A program made the position numbers and the translations under genes. DNA of 64,000 nt from Chitinophaga pinensis DSM 2588 (GTDB lineage Bacteria; Bacteroidota; Bacteroidia; Chitinophagales; Chitinophagaceae), in assembly GCF_000024005.1 (NCBI RefSeq), contig NC_013132.1:930001-994000 (forward strand), in the 5' to 3' direction. Of the stretch, positions 24,276 to 33,177 are shown in pieces. Below the pieces are notes generated by a model. The model saw only the letters and a program-made list of their open reading frames with translations. It did not search any database and was not told the DNA's origin. The first letter of the stretch is position 1, and each line of letters starts with the position of its first letter.

Positions 24276-24889
24276 CGGGTCAGGGCACCATCCAGTGTGA
24301 GGGTGGCCAGGGCTTCTCCCACCAGGCTTTTCCATCTCTTTTGTGCCACAGGGTCTTGTCCGTGATTGGTTTCCCGGTCATAGGCTTCCTGTAACTTATT
24401 CATTTCCCGGAAAGACTCAATGTATTGATACTGAATGATGCTGTCGAAATCTTCGGCCGTCAGTTCCATGGATTTTATGCGCTGCTGGAAACGGAGAGCT
24501 ACCAGCCAGGTAATATCGAAATGCAATTGCTCATGTGATAATGAGTAATTGTCACGCGCGATAGATTTTACCCAGGAAGAACTTTTGATAAAAAAGACCT
24601 GGAGGGTCAGGTTGATCTGTAAGGTGTCTTTCTTATGGAGGCTGCTGCCTTCGTATGCGAAACTGGTATATGAAACAGCTGCACTGGGACCGCGCAGGGG
24701 AGGAGTAGCTTTGAAATCAGACCATTGCAGTTTACGGTGTGGCTGATAAAACAGGCTGTCTGAATCAGGATTTTCCGGTCTGCGGTCAGGCGTAAAGACG
24801 ATCTTAATGACCGTAACAGGTTTTGTTTCCTTTGGCTGAGCGGCAGGAAACAGCAAAGTACACCATATGAGTTGCAGGAATAAAAACAT
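24215..24889 (-). CDS. DUF922-like secreted protein (possible Zn protease)
   Basis: A 224-residue protein with a signal peptide (MFLFLQLIWCTLLFPAAQ). LQWSDFKATPPLRGPSAAVSYTSF and the later LSHEQLHFDITWLVALRF match the DUF922 pattern, where HExxH-like residues (HEQLH) suggest a metalloprotease. The C-terminal ~20 residues are encoded in the region overlapping the M28 gene. The divergent gene is paaA, 64 bp away. The substrate is unknown. Confidence 0.7.
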   Translation of the reverse strand: MFLFLQLIWCTLLFPAAQPKETKPVTVIKIVFTPDRRPENPDSDSLFYQPHRKLQWSDFKATPPLRGPSAAVSYTSFAYEGSSLHKKDTLQINLTLQVFFIKSSSWVKSIARDNYSLSHEQLHFDITWLVALRFQQRIKSMELTAEDFDSIIQYQYIESFREMNKLQEAYDRETNHGQDPVAQKRWKSLVGEALATLTLDGALTRYCNPLSADSSTLSTFNTAW

Positions 24890-24953
24890 AGCACCCGTTC
24901 AGAATTAAAGGTACATTTTTTCGTAACTTACAATCTACCAAAACAATCGCACT

Positions 24954-25958
24954 ATGTACGGTGGCGGATATATTTATGATGATTCCGGAAGGTCCCGGCA
25001 GCAGGAAGAACAGCTGCAGGACGATCCTGTTAAACTGGCCGCATTTGAAGCGCGTATTGCCGGTGGGGAAAAGATTGAGCCGGGCGACTGGATGCCGGCA
25101 GAATATCGCAGACAGCTGATCAGGTTAATTGAGCAGCATGCTCATTCAGAGATAATAGGCGCTCTGCCGGAAGGCACCTGGATCACCCGGGCCCCCGGAT
25201 TTAAGCGGAAACTGGCGCTGATAGCAAAAGTGCAGGATGAGATCGGACACGGACAATTACTGTATAATGCGGCGGAGACCCTGGGTAAATCGCGGGAGGC
25301 CATGATCAATGACCTGCTGAGCGGAAAATCCAAATACTCCAATGTGTTTAATTATCCGGCCGAAACCTGGGCAGATGTGACCGTGATCGGGTTTCTGATA
25401 GATGCGGCAGCCATTGTCAATCAGGTGGCTAATGCAAAGGGCTCTTACGGACCTTACTGCCGTGCGCTGGAAAGGATCTGTTATGAAGAGAGCTTCCATC
25501 TGAAACAGGGACACGACGCCTTTATTGAACTGGCTACCGGTACTGCTGCGCAGAAAGCCATGTTACAGGATGCGCTGAACCGCTGGTGGCAACCGATCAT
25601 GCATTTCTTTGGTCCGCCGGATAAAGTATCTGCTCATAGCGAAAAGCTCATGCAGTGGAAGGTGAAAATGGCCAGTAACGATGATATGCGTAATCAGTTC
25701 CTGGAAGCCTATGTACCCAAGATATGGGAGTTAGGACTGACCTTGCCGGATCCCTTGCTGAAAAAGAATGCGGAAACCGGTAAATGGGAGTATTCAGATC
25801 CGGACTGGGACCTGTTTTTTGAAGTAATCAAAGGCAATGGGCCTTGTAATAAAGAAAGACTGGACGTACGCAAATGGGCAGAAGAACATGGCCGCTGGAT
25901 CAGGAAGGCGCTCATGCGGGAGGAAGAAAGAGCGCGTACGGCATTGCCGGTCGCATAA
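24954..25958 (+). CDS. paaA: 1,2-phenylacetyl-CoA epoxidase, catalytic subunit PaaA
   Basis: A 334-residue diiron oxygenase subunit of full length. Iron-ligand motifs are visible: Glu66 in [13 protein letters not shown], Glu96 and His99 in [13 protein letters not shown], then [17 protein letters not shown]. It epoxidises the aromatic ring of phenylacetyl-CoA with O2, in complex with PaaB and PaaC and a reductase. First gene of paaABCD, with 57, 14 and 11 bp gaps between successive genes. Confidence 0.95.
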   Translation: MYGGGYIYDDSGRSRQQEEQLQDDPVKLAAFEARIAGGEKIEPGDWMPAEYRRQLIRLIEQHAHSEIIGALPEGTWITRAPGFKRKLALIAKVQDEIGHGQLLYNAAETLGKSREAMINDLLSGKSKYSNVFNYPAETWADVTVIGFLIDAAAIVNQVANAKGSYGPYCRALERICYEESFHLKQGHDAFIELATGTAAQKAMLQDALNRWWQPIMHFFGPPDKVSAHSEKLMQWKVKMASNDDMRNQFLEAYVPKIWELGLTLPDPLLKKNAETGKWEYSDPDWDLFFEVIKGNGPCNKERLDVRKWAEEHGRWIRKALMREEERARTALPVA

Positions 25959-26015
25959 GTATAGCATAGTAAATCAGATAGTTCCCCCAGGATTAACAGA
26001 CAAGTACCACGTTTT

Positions 26016-26384
26016 ATGAATGAATCACTGGATCCACGTGTTAACCGGCTACGGTTAAATAATAGTGACGGCTCCTTCAGCATCGAAGAGGGCGAAAACT
26101 GGAATGTATTCGAAGTATTTCACCAGGAAAAAAGAGGTGCGCATCATGAGCATGTCGGTTGTGTACATGCCCCTGACGCAAATCTTGCATTGATTTTTGC
26201 CAAAGAACAATTTGGCCGCAGGAAAAAATGTGTGAACCTATGGGTCGTACGTAGTGCAGATATTCTTGCATTCGACCTGGAAGATGAAGACATGTTTGCC
26301 AACAATCCGGATAAAACTTACCGGGATGCCAGCGGATTTAAAGTCATGGAAAAGATCAACAAATTTAAAGCACAGTCAAAATAG
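26016..26384 (+). CDS. paaB: 1,2-phenylacetyl-CoA epoxidase subunit PaaB
   Basis: A 122-residue protein with the PaaB core NWNVFEVFHQEKRGAHHEHVGCVHAPDANLAL, FGRRKKCVNLWVV and DKTYRDASGFKVMEKI. It is a small structural subunit of the oxygenase. The start at 26016 gives an N-terminal extension of about 27 residues before the conserved part. It sits between paaA and paaC. Confidence 0.93.
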   Translation: MNESLDPRVNRLRLNNSDGSFSIEEGENWNVFEVFHQEKRGAHHEHVGCVHAPDANLALIFAKEQFGRRKKCVNLWVVRSADILAFDLEDEDMFANNPDKTYRDASGFKVMEKINKFKAQSK

Positions 26385-26398
26385 CTCCCCATATCCCA

Positions 26399-27154
26399 AT
26401 GCAATTAGAACAAGCATTACCCGAACTGCTTATCAAAATAGCGGATGATGAACTGATAATTGGCCATCGCAATTCAGAATGGACCGGCTTAGGTCCGGTT
26501 ATGGAAGAAGATATTGCATTTTCCTCCATGGCACAGGACAAGATCGGTCATGCCTGGGCACTCTATCGTATACTACAGGAACATTTTAATGGCAGCGATC
26601 CTGATCAGTTTGCGTTTATGCGAGAAGCGGCAGATTTCAAATGTAGTCACCTCGCAGAAATGCCGATCGGTTCCTACGATTTCAGCCTGATGCGGCACTT
26701 CCTGTTTGATCATGCAGAGACGGTACGTTACCAGTCTTTTTCACAGAGCAGTTTCACACCGTTACGGCAACTGGCAGCTAAGATAAAGGGCGAGTTGAAG
26801 TATCATACACTCCATGCAGATGCATGGATATTGCAACTGTGCACAGCAGGAGCAGAGAGTAAAAAGCGGATGCAGCAGGCTCTGGATAATTGTTTCCAGC
26901 TGGCTGGCGGCATTTTTGAACCAGGAGAAGCAGAGGAATTACTGATTGCGGAAATGGTGTATCCTGGCGAAGCGGCTTTATACCAACAATGGCTGAACAA
27001 TATATCACCCGTTATAGAAAAAGCCGGACTTACCATCCCGACCATGACCGCACCGGTTTATGGCGGACGGAAGGGACAGCATACAGAACATCTGCAACAA
27101 TTATTAAACGAAATGGGAGAAGTATTCCGGTTGGATCCGGAAGCTACCTGGTAG
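26399..27154 (+). CDS. paaC: 1,2-phenylacetyl-CoA epoxidase scaffold subunit PaaC
   Basis: A 251-residue ferritin-like homologue of PaaA that forms the structural half of the heterodimer. It shows LLIKIADDELIIGHRNSEWTG, SSMAQDKIGHAWALYRIL and KGELKYHTLHADAWILQL. It starts 14 bp after paaB and ends 11 bp before paaD. Confidence 0.93.
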   Translation: MQLEQALPELLIKIADDELIIGHRNSEWTGLGPVMEEDIAFSSMAQDKIGHAWALYRILQEHFNGSDPDQFAFMREAADFKCSHLAEMPIGSYDFSLMRHFLFDHAETVRYQSFSQSSFTPLRQLAAKIKGELKYHTLHADAWILQLCTAGAESKKRMQQALDNCFQLAGGIFEPGEAEELLIAEMVYPGEAALYQQWLNNISPVIEKAGLTIPTMTAPVYGGRKGQHTEHLQQLLNEMGEVFRLDPEATW

Positions 27155-27165
27155 AAAAAACGGAT

Positions 27166-27657
27166 ATGCAAACAATTACCACATTACAGGCTGTTTACAA
27201 TGCCCTGGACCACGTTATGGACCCTGAGATCCCTGTACTGAGCGTACTAGAGCTGGGTATGATCACCGATGTAAAGGTTGATCTGGAAGGAGTACACGTT
27301 AAAATGATCCCTACTTTTTCTGCGTGTCCGGCGATCGATGTGATCAAAGAAAACATCACGAATGCAGTAGAAAGAGAATTGCAGATGCCCGCCTTTGTTA
27401 CCGTTGACAAAGAGATGAACTGGAACAGCAACCGGCTGACGGAAACCGCGAAAGAGAAGTTACGCAACTATGGTATTGCACCTCCGGGAAAACATGAAGG
27501 CGAGGTCAACCTCGATATGCTGATCAAAGTAAGCTGTCCGCATTGTGGCAGTGAAAATACCTATCTGCGTTCTCCCTTTGGATCTGCGCTTTGCAGAGCG
27601 CTGCATTTTTGCAAGGAATGCGGGATGATGTTTGAACAGTTCAAACCGCTCTCATAA
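27166..27657 (+). CDS. paaD: phenylacetate degradation protein PaaD (MIP18-like, Zn ribbon)
   Basis: A 163-residue product from the ATG at 27166. A longer in-frame extension exists but would overlap paaC by 166 bp. The N-terminus is a DUF59/MIP18 domain (DHVMDPEIPVLSVLELGMI, IPTFSACPAIDVI), related to iron-sulfur assembly factors. The C-terminus has a zinc ribbon, CPHCGSENTYL then CKECGMMFEQF. It is thought to help mature the PaaABCE complex, probably the PaaE Fe-S cluster. No paaE follows; the next gene is nadD. Confidence 0.92.
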   Translation: MQTITTLQAVYNALDHVMDPEIPVLSVLELGMITDVKVDLEGVHVKMIPTFSACPAIDVIKENITNAVERELQMPAFVTVDKEMNWNSNRLTETAKEKLRNYGIAPPGKHEGEVNLDMLIKVSCPHCGSENTYLRSPFGSALCRALHFCKECGMMFEQFKPLS

Positions 27658-27714
27658 GGATACATATATATATGTCCTTATTATTCACTACTTTCACGCT
27701 CAAAAAACCGGGGC

Positions 27715-28284
27715 ATGAAGATAGGCTTGTATTTTGGATCATTTAATCCTGTACATACCGGACACCTGATAATAGCGAATTATATAGCATACAATTCAGA
27801 CCTTGATAAAGTATGGTTAGTGGTTTCACCACAAAACCCACTAAAACCAGCTGGATCATTATTGAATGAGCATACCCGTTTTCATCTGGTGGAACTGGCC
27901 ATTAAGGACGAACCCAAATTAAGAGCAAGCAATATCGAATTTTCGCTGCCCAGGCCTTCTTTTACCATAGATACACTGACTTATCTGTCAGAGAAATTCC
28001 CCACGCAGGAGTTCGTCATTATCATGGGAAGCGACAGCTTCAAGAACATAACCCGCTGGAAAAACTATCAACACATCATTCAGCATTATCCTATCTGTGT
28101 TTACCTGCGTCCCGGTCATGAAGTGACAGAAACGCATGGCGCACAGGTGGAGATATTAAAGGCACCGATGCTGGATATTTCCTCTACTGATATCCGTAAA
28201 TGGATACAGGAGGGAAAGCCCATCCGTTACATGGTGCCGGACAATGTAGCGGCCTATATTGCAGAGAATAATTATTATAAATAA
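27715..28284 (+). CDS. nadD: nicotinate-nucleotide adenylyltransferase
   Basis: A 189-residue enzyme of NAD synthesis with the nucleotidyltransferase motif GLYFGSFNPVHTGHLIIA at the N-terminus (HxGH). It also has LVVSPQNPLK, SFTIDTLTYL and the C-terminal ISSTDIRKWIQEGKPIRYMVP. It ends 1 bp before the convergent permease stop. Full family length, no anomalies. Confidence 0.95.
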   Translation: MKIGLYFGSFNPVHTGHLIIANYIAYNSDLDKVWLVVSPQNPLKPAGSLLNEHTRFHLVELAIKDEPKLRASNIEFSLPRPSFTIDTLTYLSEKFPTQEFVIIMGSDSFKNITRWKNYQHIIQHYPICVYLRPGHEVTETHGAQVEILKAPMLDISSTDIRKWIQEGKPIRYMVPDNVAAYIAENNYYK

Positions 28285-28285
28285 C

Positions 28286-29320
28286 TCACTGTTTGATACG
28301 CACTTCGCGCTTCTTTGTGAAGAATTCATTTGAGTAGATCTCCAGTAGCAGGATAAACATTGAGATCAGTAAAGGACCAAAGATCAGTCCGATAAAACCG
28401 AAGAGATTCACACCTATCAGCACTCCAAATACCGTGATCAGCGGATGTACATCTCCGATTCGCTTGGCTAATACAAAACGGAATATATTATCCGAAGTAC
28501 CTACGACCGCAAAGCCATATACCAGCACGCCGATGCCCTGCCAGGTCATACCGGTACCAAGCAGATAAAGTCCCATAGGAACATATACAGCAGCCGCGCC
28601 TACTACAGGTAGCATAGCCGTAAAACAGGTTACGGCAAACCAGAAAACAGGCTGTGGTACCTGGAATATAAAATATCCTATCAGAGACACGACGCCCTGG
28701 ATGAGCGCAATAGCGGGGATCCCGACAGCATTGGCAATCACCAGTTTATGGAATTCTGTCCCCAGGCGGAGCACGTTCTCATCTTTCAATGGAATGTACT
28801 CATACAACCATGCTTCCATTTCCCTGGCGTTCACAAGCATGAAGTACAGAATAAAATAGAGTATAGCGATGGCAGTTAGTGTATTGAAAGTGGCGCCCAG
28901 CAAGGTTGGCAGTACGGATGTAAGGTAACCTTGCAGACGTTCCAGTTTTACCTGTGACAACACATCAAAGTTGGTAGATTCCTTTATGCGAACATTCAGC
29001 TTTTCAATACCAGCGACCATTTCCTGCGAATGAGATACGGCGTATCCGATCTTATCCGTAAGCATATTGATCAGCATACCAAAGGGCAGTAGAACGATGA
29101 TAAAGGAGAGCACCATGAGTAACGCGGCAGCGGCACTCTTTTTCCAGTTACGTTTTTCTACCAGCCGGAACATAAATTTCCTGCTTAGTATATACATGGT
29201 AACAGCGCCGAGGAATCCGGGGAAAAATGTATACAATTCTTTGAACAGTACATATGCCAGTAGCAGAATGATAAGCAGGAAGCTGACTTGTTTTATACGC
29301 TCGTTGTCTATTACGCTCAT
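28286..29320 (-). CDS. AI-2E family (PerM/TqsA-like) membrane permease
   Basis: A 344-residue protein with about 7-8 hydrophobic segments. It has the family signature GIPAIALIQGVVSLIGYFIF, FTAMLPVVGAAAVYVPMGLY and the GVLIGVNLFGFIGLIFGPLL C-terminal motif. Family members export autoinducer-2 or act as Na+/H+ antiporters, and the substrate cannot be told from sequence. The stop lies 1 bp from the nadD stop with no visible terminator between them. Confidence 0.88.
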   Translation of the reverse strand: MSVIDNERIKQVSFLLIILLLAYVLFKELYTFFPGFLGAVTMYILSRKFMFRLVEKRNWKKSAAAALLMVLSFIIVLLPFGMLINMLTDKIGYAVSHSQEMVAGIEKLNVRIKESTNFDVLSQVKLERLQGYLTSVLPTLLGATFNTLTAIAILYFILYFMLVNAREMEAWLYEYIPLKDENVLRLGTEFHKLVIANAVGIPAIALIQGVVSLIGYFIFQVPQPVFWFAVTCFTAMLPVVGAAAVYVPMGLYLLGTGMTWQGIGVLVYGFAVVGTSDNIFRFVLAKRIGDVHPLITVFGVLIGVNLFGFIGLIFGPLLISMFILLLEIYSNEFFTKKREVRIKQ

Positions 29321-29578
29321 GAGGTTAAAGGTTATTCTGTCAAGAGATATAGCTATCGTGCAAAAAGAATACCGTTCACGGCAATATTTTCAGGTACTAT
29401 AAAACTAAACTATTAATGGCTGTAAAGTGTTTAAACATTGCAGATTATTGAACATGTATCAGTAATGAATAAAATTTCTTTAACAGTTATTCTAATCAGA
29501 TCGGAATTATTGGAATAATGTTTGTTCCCTGTACAGTACGATTGTTAAATCATTGTTTCACTCTTAAAACTTTATTTT

Positions 29579-29776
29579 ATGGCAAGCAACAGTTCAAAAG
29601 CAGTTGTATCATTCATTGTTGGCGCAGCAGTAGGGGTAGCAGTTGGTTACTTCCTGAATTCTGACAAGAAAGATGAATTGGTCGATAAGCTGAAATACCA
29701 GGCAGACAAGCTGAAAGACAAGTTCAAGAAGAAGAAGGAACAATATGAGGATGCATTGGAAAATGAGTTAGCATAA
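29579..29776 (+). CDS. YtxH-domain small membrane protein
   Basis: A 65-residue protein with one N-terminal membrane helix (VVSFIVGAAVGVAVGYFLNS) and a charged helical tail (DKKDELVDKLKYQADKLKDK), typical of YtxH/Gsp13-type stress proteins. It is first of a three-gene run (gaps of 26 and 34 bp) with a holin-like protein and a basic 123-residue protein. Confidence 0.85.
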   Translation: MASNSSKAVVSFIVGAAVGVAVGYFLNSDKKDELVDKLKYQADKLKDKFKKKKEQYEDALENELA

Positions 29777-29802
29777 CCCCTGCTTGTACAAAAAAATTTT
29801 GC

Positions 29803-30249
29803 ATGGAAGATAATTTCAGCAATTACTTCAATCAGACCGGCAAGGTTGCAAAGGAGTACCTTGAAACCCGATTGGACCTGATTAAGCTTCAGGCAGCAGG
29901 AAAGCTATCGAAAGCCTTAGGGCTTTTCTTCTCACTGATACTGGCTTTCCTGCTGTTCTTTTTTGTGATCGTATTCCTGGGCATGGTGCTGGGATTCTGG
30001 ATCGGTGAAATGACCAACAGTTTTACATTAGGATTTTCCTGCTCTGCAGGTCTGTTTGTAATACTGCTGGGCATCATACTGGTATTCAGAAAACCGCTCA
30101 TTCAGATTCCTTTATCCAATATGCTGGTGAAGGAATTGCTGAATGAAATGGAAATGGAGGAGAAGGACGACGAAGACAAAGAAAAAGAAGCAGGTGCCAT
30201 AAAGCGGTCTGAAGACGAAGAAGAGGAAGAATTATACGAACAACTATAA
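29803..30249 (+). CDS. holin-X/DUF1469-like membrane protein
   Basis: A 148-residue protein with an amphipathic N-terminus (YLETRLDLIKLQAAGKLSKA), two hydrophobic segments at about 43-67 and 75-100, and a highly acidic C-terminal tail (EKDDEDKEKEAG, EDEEEEELYE). This fits the phage-holin-superfamily/DUF1469 proteins that are common chromosomal membrane proteins and not phage-derived here. Cotranscription with the YtxH gene is likely. Confidence 0.75.
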   Translation: MEDNFSNYFNQTGKVAKEYLETRLDLIKLQAAGKLSKALGLFFSLILAFLLFFFVIVFLGMVLGFWIGEMTNSFTLGFSCSAGLFVILLGIILVFRKPLIQIPLSNMLVKELLNEMEMEEKDDEDKEKEAGAIKRSEDEEEEELYEQL

Positions 30250-30283
30250 CAACGTTGAAAGCATTCATGATAAACTTTTACAC

Positions 30284-30655
30284 ATGCCCAAGGTGAAAGT
30301 AACGAGCCAAGACCTGTTACAAAAGGAAATTATCCGCCTGAAAAAGCGTTCCAAGGCACTTGAAAATGAATTGGGAAACAGGGTGGATCATCTAAAAGGT
30401 AACTATGGAAAAATGGCATTGAATTCCGTTATCCCGGGAAGCGCGAAACATTCGGGCGTACTGGGCATAGTAGGACGTGTCGCAAAAGTTGCCTGGCAGA
30501 GCGGCAGTTTTAAATCATTTACAACCAGCGCATTAATGACAGCGCTGGAGTTTGCAGGTGTCCGTATGGGCATTAACCTGTTTGACAAATTCCGGAAAAG
30601 CCGCAGCAAGAAGAAAAAGGCAAAAGCTGCGGCAGAGCGGGAAGAAGAAGATTAA
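30284..30655 (+). CDS. conserved hypothetical basic protein, 123 aa
   Basis: I do not recognise the family. The N-terminus is a charged helix (LLQKEIIRLKKRSKALENEL), probably coiled-coil. The middle is Gly/Ser/Ala-rich (GIVGRVAKVAWQSGSFKS). The C-terminus is strongly basic then acidic (SRSKKKKAKAAAEREEED). It has no signal peptide. It is third gene of the YtxH/holin run, so a role in the same membrane-stress unit is likely by context only. Confidence 0.7.
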   Translation: MPKVKVTSQDLLQKEIIRLKKRSKALENELGNRVDHLKGNYGKMALNSVIPGSAKHSGVLGIVGRVAKVAWQSGSFKSFTTSALMTALEFAGVRMGINLFDKFRKSRSKKKKAKAAAEREEED

Positions 30656-30670
30656 AAGGTTGAAGGTTTG

Positions 30671-31696
30671 TTACCCCCAAACCTTTGTTCCTTCACTACA
30701 GTTAGCGCAAATATCGATATTGGCGCGTCCTTTCTGGATCTGTGTTCTGAATTGAATATACTTATCATTGTGCCACAACTCTTTCAGGGACTCCTTCTTG
30801 AGATCTCCCAGTTTATGCTGTGCATCTTTATCAAAACAGCAAGGTACTACAAGCCCATCCCAGGTAATTACCGGAGAGTGCCATAAGCGCCAGCAATGGT
30901 TACCCATCTTATTTTTGATAGCATAAGTGCCATCTTCTTTGCGATGGTAACGGCTGTATTTATCAATGGTAGGAATCAGGCGGTTGCCTTCTTCATAATC
31001 GTATACCTGTGCGGTCTTGAATCGTACTTCATCTACACCGATCTCTTTCGCCAGTTGTTTGATATCCTCAATCTGGTGTTCATTGGGTTTCACGACGAGG
31101 AACTGGAAGAACACAAATGGCGTCTTGGAGTTCAGTTCTTTTTTCCACTTCACGATATTCTTTGCACCCTGGATCACTTTCTCAAGATTACCCCCTACAC
31201 GGTATTGCGTATACACATCCTGGGTGGTACCGTCAATAGAGATGATCAATCTGTCCAGACCACTTTCCACTGTTTTACGGGCATTTTCATCTGTCATGTA
31301 ATGCGCGTTGGTAGAGGTAGCGGTATAGATCCCTTTGTCATGTGCATACTTTACCATTTCCAGGAAGCCTGGATTCAGGTAAGGTTCACCCTGAAAATAG
31401 AAGATCAGGTATAATAATTCTTTATAGATCTCGTCGATTGTCTTCCTGAAAAAGTCCTGCTGCAGCATACCTGTAGGGCGGGTAAAAGCGCGGAGACCAC
31501 TGGGACACTCGGGGCATCTCAGGTTACAGGATGTTGTCGGTTCAAAAGATACGGATATAGGATAACCCCATTGTACAGGCTTACCGGTCCACTTGCTTAC
31601 AAAATAACTACTCAGTACCTTACCGGCGTTCCAGATACGGCGAGGCGTGAACTTGGAAAGCAGATTGAGGCTATCGTTAAGATTAAATTCTGGCAT
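30671..31696 (-). CDS. radical SAM protein with SPASM domain
   Basis: A 341-residue enzyme. The radical SAM cluster motif is Cys57-x3-Cys61-x2-Cys64 (TTSCNLRCPECPSG), followed by YFQGEPYLNPGF and a SAM-binding strand (LIISIDGTTQDVY). The C-terminal SPASM cysteines appear in VVPCCFDKDAQHKLGDL and ANIDICANCSEG and would bind auxiliary Fe-S clusters. SPASM enzymes modify peptides, proteins or cofactors. No precursor peptide gene is evident next to it, so the substrate is unknown. The convergent 123-aa gene ends 15 bp away. Confidence 0.9.
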   Translation of the reverse strand: MPEFNLNDSLNLLSKFTPRRIWNAGKVLSSYFVSKWTGKPVQWGYPISVSFEPTTSCNLRCPECPSGLRAFTRPTGMLQQDFFRKTIDEIYKELLYLIFYFQGEPYLNPGFLEMVKYAHDKGIYTATSTNAHYMTDENARKTVESGLDRLIISIDGTTQDVYTQYRVGGNLEKVIQGAKNIVKWKKELNSKTPFVFFQFLVVKPNEHQIEDIKQLAKEIGVDEVRFKTAQVYDYEEGNRLIPTIDKYSRYHRKEDGTYAIKNKMGNHCWRLWHSPVITWDGLVVPCCFDKDAQHKLGDLKKESLKELWHNDKYIQFRTQIQKGRANIDICANCSEGTKVWG

Positions 31697-31818
31697 AACA
31701 ACATCACTTATTATTGTAAAAATAAGATAACTACGCGGGTTATGTATAATAATAATTATACTTGCTGTGAAATTTGGAAAACCTTCCTATTTAATGCGAA
31801 AGCTGAATCAGTTTAAAA

Positions 31819-32586
31819 GTGTCAAAACTCCGAATTAAGAAGTCCAGGCGTCTGGTTTTCGTCTTTTTATTCCTCCTATGTCTGGCTGCTGGTGGCTGGC
31901 TATGGTGGCTGGACAAAGAAGATGCCATCAATTTTGTACGATACGAAGAATTTGGTATTGATATGCCGGTGAATTATTCCATTCATGGAATTGATGTATC
32001 GAAGTTCCAGAAGAATATCAACTGGTCTGCTGTAGAGCAGATGCAGGTGGACAGGATCCATATATCATTTGCGTTCATAAAGGCGACTGAGGGGATTACC
32101 CGTCAGGATGCCTCATTTAAAACAAACTGGCAGAAGGCCAGGAAGGCCGGTATTGTACGGGGCGCTTATCACTTCTTTTATTCTACGAGAGATCCGCTGA
32201 AGCAGGTGATTAATTTTCAGAATGTGGTACAGCTCGAATCGGGCGATTTACCGCCTGTGCTGGATATAGAAGTACATAATAACCAGCCGGCGGCGGTGAT
32301 CCGCTCTACTGCCAGGATCTGGCTGGAGGAAATGGAAAAGGCCTACGGTGTGAAACCGATCATTTATACCAACATACACTTTTACGAGACTTATCTCGGA
32401 GAGGAGTTTGACAAGTATCCATTATGGCTGGCGCATTATTATCAGAAAGAACGACCTTCGACAAAGAGACAGTGGTTATTCTGGCAGCATAGCGATATCG
32501 GCAGGGTGAATGGTATCCGTACAACCGTTGACTTTAACGTATTCAGAGGAGATAGCCTGGCATTGCGGAAATTATGTCTTCCTTAA
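31819..32586 (+). CDS. GH25 lysozyme (muramidase), membrane-anchored
   Basis: A 255-residue protein with a GTG start. A positively charged N-terminus and one membrane helix (LVFVFLFLLCLAAGGWLWWL) act as signal anchor. The GH25 fold follows: YSIHGIDVSKFQ (first catalytic Asp), FAFIKATEG, GAYHFFYS, the catalytic PPVLDIEVH, and the late FWQHSDIGRVNG and VDFNVFRG. It would cleave the MurNAc-GlcNAc bond in peptidoglycan from the periplasmic face. The next small gene overlaps or closely follows. Confidence 0.9.
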   Translation: MSKLRIKKSRRLVFVFLFLLCLAAGGWLWWLDKEDAINFVRYEEFGIDMPVNYSIHGIDVSKFQKNINWSAVEQMQVDRIHISFAFIKATEGITRQDASFKTNWQKARKAGIVRGAYHFFYSTRDPLKQVINFQNVVQLESGDLPPVLDIEVHNNQPAAVIRSTARIWLEEMEKAYGVKPIIYTNIHFYETYLGEEFDKYPLWLAHYYQKERPSTKRQWLFWQHSDIGRVNGIRTTVDFNVFRGDSLALRKLCLP

Positions 32587-32606
32587 TTTATCAAAAAAGA
32601 TCAGAT

Positions 32607-32882
32607 ATGGAGTCACAGGAGCCACAACAGGACAGGAAGGAACCATTTGATATGAGGATTGTGCAATATTTCGTCAGAATAATGAGGACAGTATTCCTCG
32701 GTTTTTTCTGGATGATGGTGAATGTGTTCCTGGGGTTATATTTAGGTTTTGCCATTCCGGAAGAATCAACTCCCGGGAGAATGATTTTCTTTTACAGCTG
32801 GCTGGTGCTTTCCCTTGCTGGTTATCTGGCTATTGTAATAAAGATGTGGCGGAAGAATGGCCATGTCCAGGACAATTATTAA
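32607..32882 (+). CDS. small two-helix membrane protein, 91 aa
   Basis: I choose the ATG at 32607. The same frame is open 11 codons further, overlapping the lysozyme gene. The sequence has an acidic/Gln-rich start (MESQEPQQDRKEPFD), then two hydrophobic helices (VFLGFFWMMVNVFLGLYLGF and FYSWLVLSLAGYLAIVI) and a polar tail. The family is not recognised. It is likely translated from the lysozyme transcript. Confidence 0.7.
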   Translation: MESQEPQQDRKEPFDMRIVQYFVRIMRTVFLGFFWMMVNVFLGLYLGFAIPEESTPGRMIFFYSWLVLSLAGYLAIVIKMWRKNGHVQDNY

Positions 32883-32893
32883 CAAAAAAAAGA

Positions 32894-32957
32894 AGTGATC
32901 AATCATGAAGATTTACACATCGAACTTCCGTTCTCAGTAAAGTCACAATTGATCACT
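32894..32957. repeat. 10-bp inverted repeat with a 44-nt loop
   Basis: AGTGATCAAT (32894-32903) and ATTGATCACT (32948-32957) are perfect complements in the gap between the convergent small membrane gene and the CsbD-like gene. The loop is long for a terminator. The sequence flavour is like the repeat at 14136-14191. Confidence 0.55.
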
Positions 32958-32964
32958 ACAATCC

Positions 32965-33177
32965 TTACAGCAATGTTGTCTGCTGCAAATATGCTTGTTG
33001 CATACCTTTTATGATGCGGGCAACATCTTCCTCAGACTTTCCTGTTTTACGTTCAAGTCTGACATACAGCTCCCTTTCTTTACCTCTTTCAAACACTAGA
33101 TCTTCGTCTGAAAGTTCTGTAAACCGCTGTTTCAGCAGTTTTTTCAGTACCGACCACTGGTATCCCCGGATGTTCAT
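32965..33177 (-). CDS. CsbD-like small stress protein
   Basis: A 70-residue product from the ATG at 33177. A TTG 17 codons upstream is unlikely. GYQWSVLKKLLKQRF, LSDEDLVFERGKEREL and LERKTGKSEEDVARII follow the CsbD pattern of a W-x-LK helix, an LTDxDL turn and a KTGKSxEE helix. CsbD-type proteins are small soluble general-stress proteins of unknown mechanism. No regulator is nearby. Confidence 0.75.
   Translation of the reverse strand: MNIRGYQWSVLKKLLKQRFTELSDEDLVFERGKERELYVRLERKTGKSEEDVARIIKGMQQAYLQQTTLL

Noticed and set aside
26989..27165. Upstream extension of paaD
   Set aside because: It would overlap paaC by 166 bp and add about 59 residues of non-family sequence. The ATG at 27166 gives the normal PaaD start.
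29803..30249. Phage or prophage origin of the holin-like genes here and at 41975
   Set aside because: No other phage genes are nearby. These families are common chromosomal membrane proteins in Bacteroidota.
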